A DNA stretch of 57,227 bases, taken from contig JAFXAZ010000032.1 in the NCBI GenBank assembly GCA_017521985.1, positions 1 through 57,227 on the forward strand, in the 5' to 3' direction. Shown one piece after another: positions 25,693 through 34,592 of the stretch. The position numbers and the translations under genes are program-made. This DNA is from Lachnospiraceae bacterium. GTDB lineage: Bacteria; Bacillota; Clostridia; Lachnospirales; Lachnospiraceae. Below the pieces are notes generated by a model, which had not been told where the DNA came from, ran no database searches, and worked only from the letters and a program-made list of their open reading frames with translations. Each line of letters opens with the position of its first letter. The first letter of the stretch is position 1.

Positions 25693-26406
25693 TTAAATAT
25701 GCTCAGTAAGACGTTTCATTACTTCCGCATATGCATCTTCCACTCCGCCAAGATCACGTCGGAAGCGATCTTTGTCAAGCTTCTCCCCTGTCTTACTATC
25801 CCACAGTCTGCTGGTGTCCGGACTGATTTCATCGGCAAGAACGATCTTACCATCCATGAGTCTTCCGAATTCCAGTTTAAAATCAACCAAAATTACGCCA
25901 CACTCTGCCCAAAATGCTTTGAGCTGCTCATTTATACCAAAGGCATATTTCTTAATCGTTTCAATCTCTTCCTCCGTAGCAATTTTCATGGCAATAGCAT
26001 GATATTCATCCATCAGAGGATCGCCAAGTTCATCATTTTTATAAGAAAATTCAATGGTAGGAGTTTCAAACACAAAACCTTCCTCCACACCATAACGCTT
26101 GGAGAAAGAACCGGCTGCAATATTTCGGACAATTACCTCCAAAGGTACAATAGAAACTTTTTTTACGAGCGTTTCACGGTCGCTCAGTTCCTTAATAAAA
26201 TGTGTTGGAATACCGGCTTTTTCAAGACGCTGCATCAACAGATTACTCATCCGGTTATTAATGACACCTTTTCCGATAATGGTTCCTTTCTTTAACCCGT
26301 TAAATGCCGTAGCATCATCCTTATAGGAAACAATAAGGAATTCGGGATCATCTGTTGCAAATACCTTTTTTGCTTTTCCTTCGTAAAGCTGTTCTCTTTT
26401 GGTCAT
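25693..26406 (-). CDS. purC: SAICAR synthetase
   Basis: PurC adds aspartate to CAIR in purine synthesis. This 237-aa protein has YEGKAKKVF at the N-terminus, the LVVK-type ATP-grasp core (VPLEVIVRNIAAGSF) and DEISPDTSRLWD. GGAGGTACAGAT precedes the ATG. It is the first gene of a 12-gene minus-strand operon running to nadE. Its leader carries two successive hexaloop-terminator units and a near-consensus promoter, so expression of the whole operon is probably set there. Confidence 0.95.
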   Translation of the reverse strand: MTKREQLYEGKAKKVFATDDPEFLIVSYKDDATAFNGLKKGTIIGKGVINNRMSNLLMQRLEKAGIPTHFIKELSDRETLVKKVSIVPLEVIVRNIAAGSFSKRYGVEEGFVFETPTIEFSYKNDELGDPLMDEYHAIAMKIATEEEIETIKKYAFGINEQLKAFWAECGVILVDFKLEFGRLMDGKIVLADEISPDTSRLWDSKTGEKLDKDRFRRDLGGVEDAYAEVMKRLTEHI

Positions 26407-26437
26407 ATCTGTACCTCCAAATTTGATTAATGACTAT

Positions 26438-26496
26438 AAAAAACAAAAAGGGCAATGGTGCTTTCATGTATGAACATCAAAGACACCATTGCCCTT
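26438..26496 (-). promoter_or_regulatory. ANTAR-type antiterminator hairpin plus terminator, purC leader unit 2
   Basis: On the minus strand AAGGGC-AATGGT-GTCTTT (26496-26479) folds to a hairpin with a six-base loop that has A at position 1 and G at position 4. The same bases are needed for the terminator stem GGGCAATGGTG/CACCATTGCCC (26494-26484 with 26460-26450), which is followed by TTTTTGTTTTTT. The two folds exclude each other. Stem and loop differ from the other sites yet keep the A1/G4 pattern. Confidence 0.7.
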
Positions 26497-26514
26497 ATTT
26501 ATTTCGTTATTGCC

Positions 26515-26566
26515 AAAAAAGAGGCAAAGACACTTCGAGATACAACTCAAAGACGCCTTTGCCTTT
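26515..26566 (-). promoter_or_regulatory. ANTAR-type antiterminator hairpin plus terminator, purC leader unit 1
   Basis: AAAGGC-AAAGGC-GTCTTT (26566-26549, minus strand) gives a 6-bp stem and the loop AAAGGC. It overlaps the 5' arm of a terminator whose base AGGCAAAG/CTTTGCCT is followed by CTTTTTT. It begins only a few bases after the predicted transcription start. Confidence 0.7.
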
Positions 26567-26576
26567 TTACTATCAA

Positions 26577-26605
26577 AGTGTACTCTTTTTATAGCAATTT
26601 GTCAA
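26577..26605 (-). promoter_or_regulatory. Promoter of the purC-nadE operon
   Basis: TTGACA (26605-26600) and TACACT (26582-26577) are spaced by 17 bp on the minus strand. Transcription would start near 26570, directly at the first hexaloop hairpin. Confidence 0.75.
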
Positions 26606-26739
26606 CCTCCAAAAGAAAATTTGGGAAAAATTTTAAATGCACACAAAGAATGATAATCTAAGGCAGGATTATGCCTGCTTTTCCGGGAGCAGGAGGAAGC
26701 ACATATCCTCCACTTAATTTTTTGCCGCAAACGGCAGAT

Positions 26740-26795
26740 ATATTAACTGTATTATAGCAGATATTCCAAATCAAATTCTATAATACAGTTAATAT
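26740..26795. repeat. Perfect 18-bp inverted repeat between asnB and purC
   Basis: ATATTAACTGTATTATAG (26740-26757) and its exact complement (26778-26795) flank a 20-base spacer. A direct repeat of form TTTTTGCC-CAA-CGG lies on each side (26719-26735 and 26795-26810). Smaller inverted repeats (GGAGGA/TCCTCC at 26692-26711, GCAGG/CCTGC near 26664) fill the rest of the 26606-26830 gap. Each arm contains TATAAT near the spacer. There is no obvious U-tract, so it is not a simple asnB terminator. Its function is unknown. Confidence 0.8.
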
Positions 26796-26830
26796 TTTTG
26801 CCACAAGCGGAGGTTTTATGACTGCCCAAC

Positions 26831-28414
26831 CTATTTTCCGCTGTCGCCATAGTTTGAAAGGACGCGTGCGGAAGGATCGTTTACATCGCAGCCTTTCCAT
26901 GATTTATTTGGCATCCAAAAATCCACAATCATTTCTGCTTGGCCAGGGTAATACTTCTCAAATATCTCACGATAAAGCAAAGATTCCTTAGTAAATGGCG
27001 TTGCATAGGTATATTTCTTGCGGACAACTTCAAATTCTTCATCCGAATACTGCCCATCGGCATATTCTTTGAGATAGTCCACCATAGAGTGCCCTACCGC
27101 GTCGGAGAAAGCAGCTTTTTCACGCCACAGGATTTCATCCGGAAGATATTCACCACCTTCAAAGGCGTGGCGAAGCAGATATTTACCCTTGCCATATTTA
27201 TTCAGTTTCATTTCCGGATCAAGTGCCATTACATATTTCACAAAATCAAGGTCACCAAAAGGAACTCGTGCCTCCAGCGAGTTTACCGAAATACAGCGGT
27301 CAGCACGAAGTACATCATACATATGAAGCTCACGGATACGCTTCTGAGCCTCTTCTTGAAATGCTTCTGCAGACGGTGCAAAATCGGTGTATTTATAACC
27401 GAATAACTCATCAGATATTTCCCCGGTCAGAAGCACACGGATATCAGTCTGTTCATGAATTGCCTTACAGATAAGATACATACCCATACTGGCACGGATG
27501 GTCGTGATATCGTAGGTGCCAAGTATCCGAATTAAGCTGTCGAGCGTAGCAATGACTTCATCAGGTGTCATATAAATTTCTGTATGATCACTTCCGATAT
27601 AGTCGGCAACCTGCCTTGCGTATTTCAGATCGATGGCATCCTCGCTCATACCGATGGCAAAGGTTTTAATTGGTGTTTGACTTTTTCTGGCGGCAATAGC
27701 ACATACCAAAGATGAATCAAGTCCACCCGAAAGCAAAAAGCCTAACTTTGCATCAGCAACAAGACGTTTTTCCACACCTGCAATCAGATTCTCTTGGATA
27801 TGCTTACAAGCAGTATCAAGGTCATCATGGCAAACAGTATCCACCCTGGCAATATCGCAGTAGCAGATAAATTTACCATCTTTGTAATAGTGGCCGGGCG
27901 GGAACGGCATAATCTTATCTGTCAGCCCTACAAGGTTTGTCGCTTCACTGGCAAACAAAATCACACCTTTACTATCATACCCATAATATAGGGGACGAAT
28001 GCCGATAGGATCTCTTGCCGCAATATATTCGCCAGCTTTTCCATCATAAATGATACAGGCAAACTCTGCATCTAACCTTGTAAACATATCCGTGCCATAT
28101 TCCCTGTATAGGGGCAACAAGATTTCGCAGTCGCTATCACTCCTAAATTTATAGCCTTTATCTATAAGTTCCCTTTTCTGCTTTTCAAAGCCATAAAGTT
28201 CGCCGTTACAGACAACATAACTGCCGTCAAGTTCAAAGGGTTGCATTCCCGAAGGGGTCAACCCCATAATAGCAAGCCTGTGAAAACCAAGAAGACCTTT
28301 ACCTGTATCAATAATTCGACTGTCGTCCGGTCCGCGTGATACTGTACGGTCAAAACCTTTCTTAAAATCATCAAAAGTGGCACCGCTGCCACAGTAACCC
28401 ATAATAGAACACAT
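26831..28414 (-). CDS. asnB: Asparagine synthase (glutamine-hydrolysing)
   Basis: AsnB amidates aspartate using glutamine. The 527-aa protein starts MCSIMGYCGS, so Cys2 is the class II amidotransferase nucleophile. The synthetase domain has the pyrophosphatase loop LSGGLDSSLV. I chose the ATG at 28414 because Cys must follow Met1 and GGAGG lies at the right distance. An in-frame ATG five codons upstream overlaps that site. A T-box leader with an AAC specifier precedes it. It sits between the ammonium transporter and the purine operon. Confidence 0.95.
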   Translation of the reverse strand: MCSIMGYCGSGATFDDFKKGFDRTVSRGPDDSRIIDTGKGLLGFHRLAIMGLTPSGMQPFELDGSYVVCNGELYGFEKQKRELIDKGYKFRSDSDCEILLPLYREYGTDMFTRLDAEFACIIYDGKAGEYIAARDPIGIRPLYYGYDSKGVILFASEATNLVGLTDKIMPFPPGHYYKDGKFICYCDIARVDTVCHDDLDTACKHIQENLIAGVEKRLVADAKLGFLLSGGLDSSLVCAIAARKSQTPIKTFAIGMSEDAIDLKYARQVADYIGSDHTEIYMTPDEVIATLDSLIRILGTYDITTIRASMGMYLICKAIHEQTDIRVLLTGEISDELFGYKYTDFAPSAEAFQEEAQKRIRELHMYDVLRADRCISVNSLEARVPFGDLDFVKYVMALDPEMKLNKYGKGKYLLRHAFEGGEYLPDEILWREKAAFSDAVGHSMVDYLKEYADGQYSDEEFEVVRKKYTYATPFTKESLLYREIFEKYYPGQAEMIVDFWMPNKSWKGCDVNDPSARVLSNYGDSGK

Positions 28415-28439
28415 GGAAAATACCTCCATAGAAAAGTAA

Positions 28440-28680
28440 ATTCAGCATCCTACAGGGCGATTGCTGTACTCGCGGTGCCACCTGTATTTGTTCTCATTTT
28501 CCGAATCTCAAGCAAGACTCTGTCAACTGACGTGTGACGGTACGGCGCACCTACTAAGATTTTTCTTTTCAGATTGCAGCTCGAAAAGTGTTATTCGTGC
28601 AGGCCCGCCATACGGCTTCCACCGTCCCGTACTCGCTATGGGCGAGTGATCTGCATTACTTCTCTTTTCTCAAACGCTTT
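28440..28680 (-). promoter_or_regulatory. T-box leader of asnB, asparagine-type specifier
   Basis: On the minus strand the conserved T-box AGGTGGCACCGCG lies at 28483-28471. Stem I begins with AGTAATGCAG (28660-28651). The specifier region reads CGAATAACAC, giving AAC (Asn) at 28592-28590 in the usual GAA-x-codon context. T-box RNAs bind uncharged tRNA and turn on the downstream gene, and an Asn specifier before asnB is coherent. I do not see a terminator with a clear U-tract between the T-box and the asnB start, so the output may be translational or the terminator weak. Confidence 0.85.
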
Positions 28681-28701
28681 TGAAATATTCAGTTTTTAGT
28701 A

Positions 28702-28869
28702 TTAGTCCCAGGTTGTCGTATTTTGAGCATATTCTGTTTTGCTCTTATCCTCTCTGGAAAGGAAAGCCTTTTCATAAAGCGGATCAGGCTTTTCGGTTTT
28801 GAGCAAAACCTCAGGAGTTTGCTCCTTAAAATCTACTTGTGGGACGAACCCTGTATCATTCTTTTGCAT
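28702..28869 (-). CDS. Small conserved-looking protein of unknown function, 55 aa
   Basis: A 55-aa open frame lies between the ammonium transporter and the asnB T-box, 24 bp after the transporter stop codon. Its ATG follows AAAGGAG with ideal spacing. The peptide starts MQKNDTGFVPQVDFKEQ and ends QNTTTWD. It is hydrophilic, without a signal peptide, membrane helix or cysteines. I do not recognise a family. Its position in an Amt-PII operon suggests a nitrogen-related role, but that is inference only. Confidence 0.6.
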   Translation of the reverse strand: MQKNDTGFVPQVDFKEQTPEVLLKTEKPDPLYEKAFLSREDKSKTEYAQNTTTWD

Positions 28870-28893
28870 ATGTAAACTCCTTTCGAGAATAAA

Positions 28894-30648
28894 TTATTCG
28901 ACATCCTGAAGGGCATCATAGCCCTCTTCACCGGTACGAACCTTTACGACATTTTCAACGTCATAAACGAAAATCTTGCCATCACCGATGTGTCCGGTAT
29001 AAAGAACCTTTTTCGCCGTATCAATGACACTGCGGACAGGTACTTTGCTTACTACGATATCTACCTGAATTTTAGGGAGCAGATTTGCTTCAACCTGCAC
29101 ACCACGGTAATACTCGGGTTTGCCTTTCTGTACGCCACATCCAAGAACGTGGGAAACAGTCATACCGGTAATGCCAATGTCCATCATTGCCGCTTTCAGC
29201 GCCTCAAAGCGAGACTCCTTACAAATAATCTCTACCTTGGTGAGCTTCGGTGTACCATCATCAAAGGTCGGCATTTTCTTTACGGAAACGGCTTCTGCAA
29301 CAGGAACATTACCGGTTACATTGACTGCCTCTTCATAGCCGTAATCAAGGCTCTCAACCGCCGGTAAAAAGTCTGCATAAGCACTGGGGAGACCATGTTC
29401 TGTGCTATCAAGACCTTTGATTTCCTCTTCCTTCGATACACGAAGTCCAACAGTCTTTTTAATTATAAAGAAGGTAAGTGTCATTGTAACAACAGTCCAA
29501 GCAAGGATTGCTAAGATACCAAGTGTCTGAATGGCAAGCAGTTTGAAACTACCGGTATAGAACAAACCTTCAAGTCCTGCGGGTGCGTCTGGATTTGCCA
29601 ATAAGCCCACAGCAAGAGTACCCCAAACACCGTTTGCTAAATGAACACCAACTGCACCAACCGGATCATCGATGTGTAATTTGAGATCAAGTACTTCAAC
29701 GACCACGACAACGAGAATACCAGAAACAATACCGATAATTGCAGAACCAAGTGCATCGACTGCATCACATCCTGCCGTAACACCGACAAGTCCTGCAAGC
29801 GAGCCATTCAGGCACATAGAAACATCGGGCTTGCCATTCTTGAACCATGTATAAAGCATTGTGGTACAGGTTGCTACTGCGGGAGCGATTGTAGTTGTTA
29901 CAAAAATGGATGCAAGTGAATTGCTATCCCAAGCTGCAGCACCGTTAAATCCGTACCAACCAAACCAAAGGATAAAGCAACCAAGCGCACCAAGGGTAAT
30001 GGAATGACCTGGAATTGCGTTGATCTTCTTTACCTTGCCGGCTTTATCTTTTACATACTTGCCAAGTCGTGGGCCAACCATAATCGCACCAATCAGTGCA
30101 GTGATACCGCCGACAGAATGAATTGCCGCAGAGCCCGCAAAGTCGTGGAAACCAAGCTGTGCAAGCCATCCCTGAGAATTCCATACCCAACCCGCTTCAA
30201 TCGGATACACAAACAGCGAAATTACGCCGGAATAAATACAGTAGGAAACAAACTTGGTTCTTTCTGCCATAGAGCCGGAAACGATGGTTGCGGCAGTTGC
30301 ACAGAATACCAGGTTAAATACAAAGGACGGAGCGTTGCCGCCTTTTAGAAAAGCCCCAAAGTCTGTCAGTATTTCAAGATTCGGTACACCGAAAATTCCA
30401 AGGACATAATCTTCTGCCATCATCAGGCTGAAGCCAAGCAAAACGAACACAACCGTTCCGATGCAGAAATCCATCAGATTTTTCATTATAATGTTACCGG
30501 CATTTTTTGCTCTGGTAAATCCTGTTTCAACCATCGCAAATCCTGCCTGCATAAAGAATACCAGTGCGGCTCCGATTAAGAACCATACACCAAAAACTTC
30601 ACTTGTAACAGATTCTTCCACCAATTTGGTGATTTCTTCTATTGCCAT
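28894..30648 (-). CDS. Ammonium transporter fused to a P-II signalling domain
   Basis: This 584-aa protein joins an Amt ammonium channel (about 1-410; motifs QAGFAMVETGFTRAKNAGNI, GAIMVGPRLGK and GHSITLGALGCFILWFGWYGFNG) by a linker to a complete P-II (GlnB/GlnK) domain (about 470-584). The P-II part has the T-loop region KGKPEYYRGVQVEANLLPKI and the C-terminal GHIGDGKIFVYDVENVVKVRTGEEG. P-II senses 2-oxoglutarate and ATP/ADP and gates Amt. Here the sensor is tethered to the channel. It follows glnN by 19 bp in the gdhA-glnN-amt stretch. Fusions of this type are known but uncommon. Confidence 0.93.
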   Translation of the reverse strand: MAIEEITKLVEESVTSEVFGVWFLIGAALVFFMQAGFAMVETGFTRAKNAGNIIMKNLMDFCIGTVVFVLLGFSLMMAEDYVLGIFGVPNLEILTDFGAFLKGGNAPSFVFNLVFCATAATIVSGSMAERTKFVSYCIYSGVISLFVYPIEAGWVWNSQGWLAQLGFHDFAGSAAIHSVGGITALIGAIMVGPRLGKYVKDKAGKVKKINAIPGHSITLGALGCFILWFGWYGFNGAAAWDSNSLASIFVTTTIAPAVATCTTMLYTWFKNGKPDVSMCLNGSLAGLVGVTAGCDAVDALGSAIIGIVSGILVVVVVEVLDLKLHIDDPVGAVGVHLANGVWGTLAVGLLANPDAPAGLEGLFYTGSFKLLAIQTLGILAILAWTVVTMTLTFFIIKKTVGLRVSKEEEIKGLDSTEHGLPSAYADFLPAVESLDYGYEEAVNVTGNVPVAEAVSVKKMPTFDDGTPKLTKVEIICKESRFEALKAAMMDIGITGMTVSHVLGCGVQKGKPEYYRGVQVEANLLPKIQVDIVVSKVPVRSVIDTAKKVLYTGHIGDGKIFVYDVENVVKVRTGEEGYDALQDVE

Positions 30649-30667
30649 ATAGGATCACCTTCTTTCG

Positions 30668-32764
30668 TTATTTTACACTGAACAACAGGTCAGCGTAGGT
30701 AGGCATTGGCCAGTAGCTCTTCGCTGTAAGGGTTTCTGCTTCATCGCAGGCAATTCTGAGTTCGCCCATAAGTACAAGTACAGTATCACGGATTATAATG
30801 GACTCTGCTCCAATATCTTCAGCATCACTCAATGAAATAAGTGCCGTTTCCAATTCCTCTGCCTTAGAAGCAATACGGTCGGTCAGAGCAGAAAGCTTTC
30901 TGACGACCCCGGTTTCATAACTGCAGGTAAGTGCAGAGTCAAGTGCTTTCTTAGCAGCTGCTGACCTTGCAACATCGGCAGTATAACCTTCGATTGCCGG
31001 AGCAATCTGTATCTTTGCCATATCAACCATCGTGTTTGCTTCGATAATAATAGTCTTACAGTAGTTCTCCAGCATAATTTCATATCGAGACTTCAGTTCC
31101 GCTTCGGTAAACACACCGTGAGCAGTCAGCATTTCCACATTCTTCTTATCAAGCAAATGGGGCATACAGTCAGCAGTTGTACGGTAGTTGAGAAGACCAC
31201 GCTTTTCGGTCGCTTCCTTGATCCAGCTCTCATCATAACCGTTACCGTTGAAAATGATATGCTTATGATCCTTAATGGTCTTCTGAATCATCTCGTGGAG
31301 TGCAGTTTCAAAATCTTCCACGCCTTCCAGTCTGTCAGCATAAATCTTGAGGGACTCTGCAACCGCACTGTTCAGCATAATGTTTGCACAGGCGATACTG
31401 TTGGAGGAACCGAGCATGCGAAACTCAAACTTATTACCGGTAAAAGCAAATGGAGAAGTTCTGTTACGGTCGGTCGTATCACGATTGAACTTTGGCAACA
31501 CATTAACACCAAGCTTCATCTGTGTCTTTTCAATGTCCTTATAAGTAGTATCGTTTTCGATAGCCTCCAGAACAGCGTTCAGCTCATCACCCAGGAAGAT
31601 AGACACAACAGCAGGAGGAGCCTCGTTTGCACCGAGACGATGATCGTTGCCTGCAGTCGCAACCGAGATACGGAGAAGATCCTGATAATCGTCCACGGCT
31701 TTGATTACAGCACAGAGGAACAACAAAAACTGTGCATTTTCATAAGGTGTTGCACCGGGAGAAAGAAGGTTCTGACCGGCATCGGTAGCAATCGACCAGT
31801 TGTTGTGCTTGCCACTGCCGTTCACTCCTGCAAAAGGCTTCTCGTGAAGCAAGCAGACAAGGCCGTGCTTTGCTGCAACCTTCTGCATAATTTCCATCGT
31901 GAGCTGGTTGTGGTCAGTTGCAATGTTGGTGGTTGTATAAATAGGTGCAAGCTCGTGCTGAGCAGGAGCTACCTCATTATGTTCCGTCTTTGCCAGAATG
32001 CCAAGCTTCCAGAGTTCATCATTGAGTTCTTCCATAAACGCAGCAACTCTCGGCTTAATCACACCGAAATAGTGATCATCCATTTCCTGCCCCTTTGGAG
32101 GCTTTGCACCAAACAAGGTACGTCCGGTAAAGCGTAGGTCAGAACGCTGCTCATACATTTCCTTTGTGATAAGGAAGTATTCCTGTTCTGGACCGACTGA
32201 GCTGGTAACTCGCTTTACGCTGTCATTTCCAAAAAGTCTGAGAATACGAAGTGCCTGCTTGTTAAGAGCCTGCATAGAGCGAAGCAACGGAGTTTTTTTG
32301 TCCAGTGCATGACCGTCATAGGAGCAGAATGCTGTCGGAATACACAAAGTTTTACCCTTGATAAATGCATAGGATGTAGGGTCCCACGCAGTATAACCTC
32401 TTGCCTCAAAGGTGGCACGAAGTCCGCCACTTGGGAAAGAAGAAGCATCCGGCTCGCCTTTAATCAACTCCTTGCCGGAAAATTCCATAATAACACCACC
32501 ATCGGGAGATGGAGAAATAAAGCTGTCGTGCTTCTCGGCGGTAATGCCTGTAAGCGGCTGAAACCAATGGGTATAATGTGTTGCACCCTTGGATACCGCC
32601 CAATCCTTCATGGCGGTAGCAACTGCGTTGGCCACACCGATATCCAACTCTGAACCTTCATCAATAGTCTTCTTCAGCGAAGCATATACCTTTGCTGACA
32701 GGGTAGCTTTCATCACTCTGTCATCAAAAACCAAACTTCCAAAATAATCCTTTACTGTTTTCAT
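30668..32764 (-). CDS. glnN: Glutamine synthetase type III
   Basis: GSIII makes glutamine from glutamate, ammonia and ATP. The 698-aa length, the N-terminal FGSLVFDD motif and segments such as [29 protein letters not shown] and [16 protein letters not shown] identify the GlnN family found in Bacteroides, cyanobacteria and clostridia. AAAGGAG precedes the ATG. A hexaloop-terminator unit lies just upstream, between gdhA and glnN. A second, type I glutamine synthetase is encoded on the other strand at 39.6 kb. Confidence 0.95.
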   Translation of the reverse strand: MKTVKDYFGSLVFDDRVMKATLSAKVYASLKKTIDEGSELDIGVANAVATAMKDWAVSKGATHYTHWFQPLTGITAEKHDSFISPSPDGGVIMEFSGKELIKGEPDASSFPSGGLRATFEARGYTAWDPTSYAFIKGKTLCIPTAFCSYDGHALDKKTPLLRSMQALNKQALRILRLFGNDSVKRVTSSVGPEQEYFLITKEMYEQRSDLRFTGRTLFGAKPPKGQEMDDHYFGVIKPRVAAFMEELNDELWKLGILAKTEHNEVAPAQHELAPIYTTTNIATDHNQLTMEIMQKVAAKHGLVCLLHEKPFAGVNGSGKHNNWSIATDAGQNLLSPGATPYENAQFLLFLCAVIKAVDDYQDLLRISVATAGNDHRLGANEAPPAVVSIFLGDELNAVLEAIENDTTYKDIEKTQMKLGVNVLPKFNRDTTDRNRTSPFAFTGNKFEFRMLGSSNSIACANIMLNSAVAESLKIYADRLEGVEDFETALHEMIQKTIKDHKHIIFNGNGYDESWIKEATEKRGLLNYRTTADCMPHLLDKKNVEMLTAHGVFTEAELKSRYEIMLENYCKTIIIEANTMVDMAKIQIAPAIEGYTADVARSAAAKKALDSALTCSYETGVVRKLSALTDRIASKAEELETALISLSDAEDIGAESIIIRDTVLVLMGELRIACDEAETLTAKSYWPMPTYADLLFSVK

Positions 32765-32800
32765 AATCAGTTAGTCTCCTTTACATGTATTGAAGTATTC

Positions 32801-32857
32801 AAAAAAAGATAAGGCGTCTTTCATGCAATGTGAACATGAAAGACGCCTTTGCCTTTC
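32801..32857 (-). promoter_or_regulatory. ANTAR-type antiterminator hairpin plus terminator, glnN leader
   Basis: On the minus strand GAAAGGC-AAAGGC-GTCTTTC (32857-32838) makes a 7-bp stem with the loop AAAGGC. Most of it is shared with a 15-bp perfect terminator stem (CATGAAAGACGCCTT at 32835-32849 with its complement at 32811-32825), which is followed by ATCTTTTTTT. No good promoter lies between it and gdhA, so it probably controls read-through from gdhA into glnN, amt and beyond. Confidence 0.72.
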
Positions 32858-32877
32858 TTTTATAAAATTGTTATATA

Positions 32878-34296
<1,419 letters not shown>

Positions 34297-34317
34297 CTAT
34301 ATAAAATGTTTTCTTTG

Positions 34318-34368
34318 TAAAAAAAATAACGTCTTTGAGCACTAACACTCAAAGACGCCCTTGCCTTT
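34318..34368 (-). promoter_or_regulatory. ANTAR-type antiterminator hairpin plus terminator, gdhA leader unit 1
   Basis: AAAGGC-AAGGGC-GTCTTT (34368-34351, minus strand) gives a hexaloop with A1 and G4. It overlaps the terminator stem CGTCTTTGAG/CTCAAAGACG (34357-34348 with 34339-34330), which is followed by TTATTTTTTTT. It starts a few bases downstream of the predicted transcription start. Confidence 0.7.
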
Positions 34369-34377
34369 ATGTCCTGC

Positions 34378-34406
34378 ATATTACACCCTCTGAAAATATT
34401 TGTCAA
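34378..34406 (-). promoter_or_regulatory. Promoter of gdhA
   Basis: TTGACA (34406-34401) and TAATAT (34383-34378) lie 17 bp apart on the minus strand. The -35 boxes of this and the divergent glutamate synthase promoter are about 57 bp apart. Confidence 0.8.
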
Positions 34407-34462
34407 TCCTTTTTTTGATTTTTTTGCCAAACTTTTTTTGAAATAATTTTAGGGTTTTACTC

Positions 34463-34491
34463 TTGACAAAGCAAAAATGCAGGAGTATAAT
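34463..34491 (+). promoter_or_regulatory. Promoter of the glutamate synthase operon, full consensus
   Basis: TTGACA (34463-34468), 17 bp, TATAAT (34486-34491): a perfect sigma-70/sigma-A match. Such a strong promoter fits control after initiation by the leader terminator that follows immediately. Confidence 0.85.
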
Positions 34492-34498
34492 TGCGAAA

Positions 34499-34566
34499 AA
34501 ATGAGCAAAGGCGTTCATTTCAGTGTTGAAAAATCTTCTACATTGAGATGAGCGCCTTTTCTTTTT
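34499..34566 (+). promoter_or_regulatory. ANTAR-type antiterminator hairpin plus terminator, glutamate synthase leader
   Basis: AAATGAGC-AAAGGC-GTTCATTT (34499-34520) forms an 8-bp stem with the hexaloop AAAGGC. The stem sequence differs from the minus-strand sites while the loop is kept. Bases 34507-34525 also pair with 34541-34559 to form a long terminator followed by TTTTCTTTTT. The RNA would begin at about 34498, so the hairpin is at the very 5' end. Confidence 0.75.
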
Positions 34567-34592
34567 ATTAACCCGAAAGGAAAGAACCCGAT

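Noticed and set aside
26407-26830. Purine riboswitch upstream of purC
   Set aside because: The conserved aptamer loops and P1-P3 arrangement are absent. The leader is accounted for by a promoter, two hexaloop-terminator units and the inverted repeat.
31118-32137. Open frame of 339 codons antisense to glnN
   Set aside because: No ribosome site and no recognisable domain. The opposite strand encodes a well-conserved GSIII.
34499-34566. Glutamine riboswitch in the glutamate synthase leader
   Set aside because: The leader is fully explained by a terminator and overlapping hexaloop hairpin. I could not find the conserved glutamine-aptamer junction.
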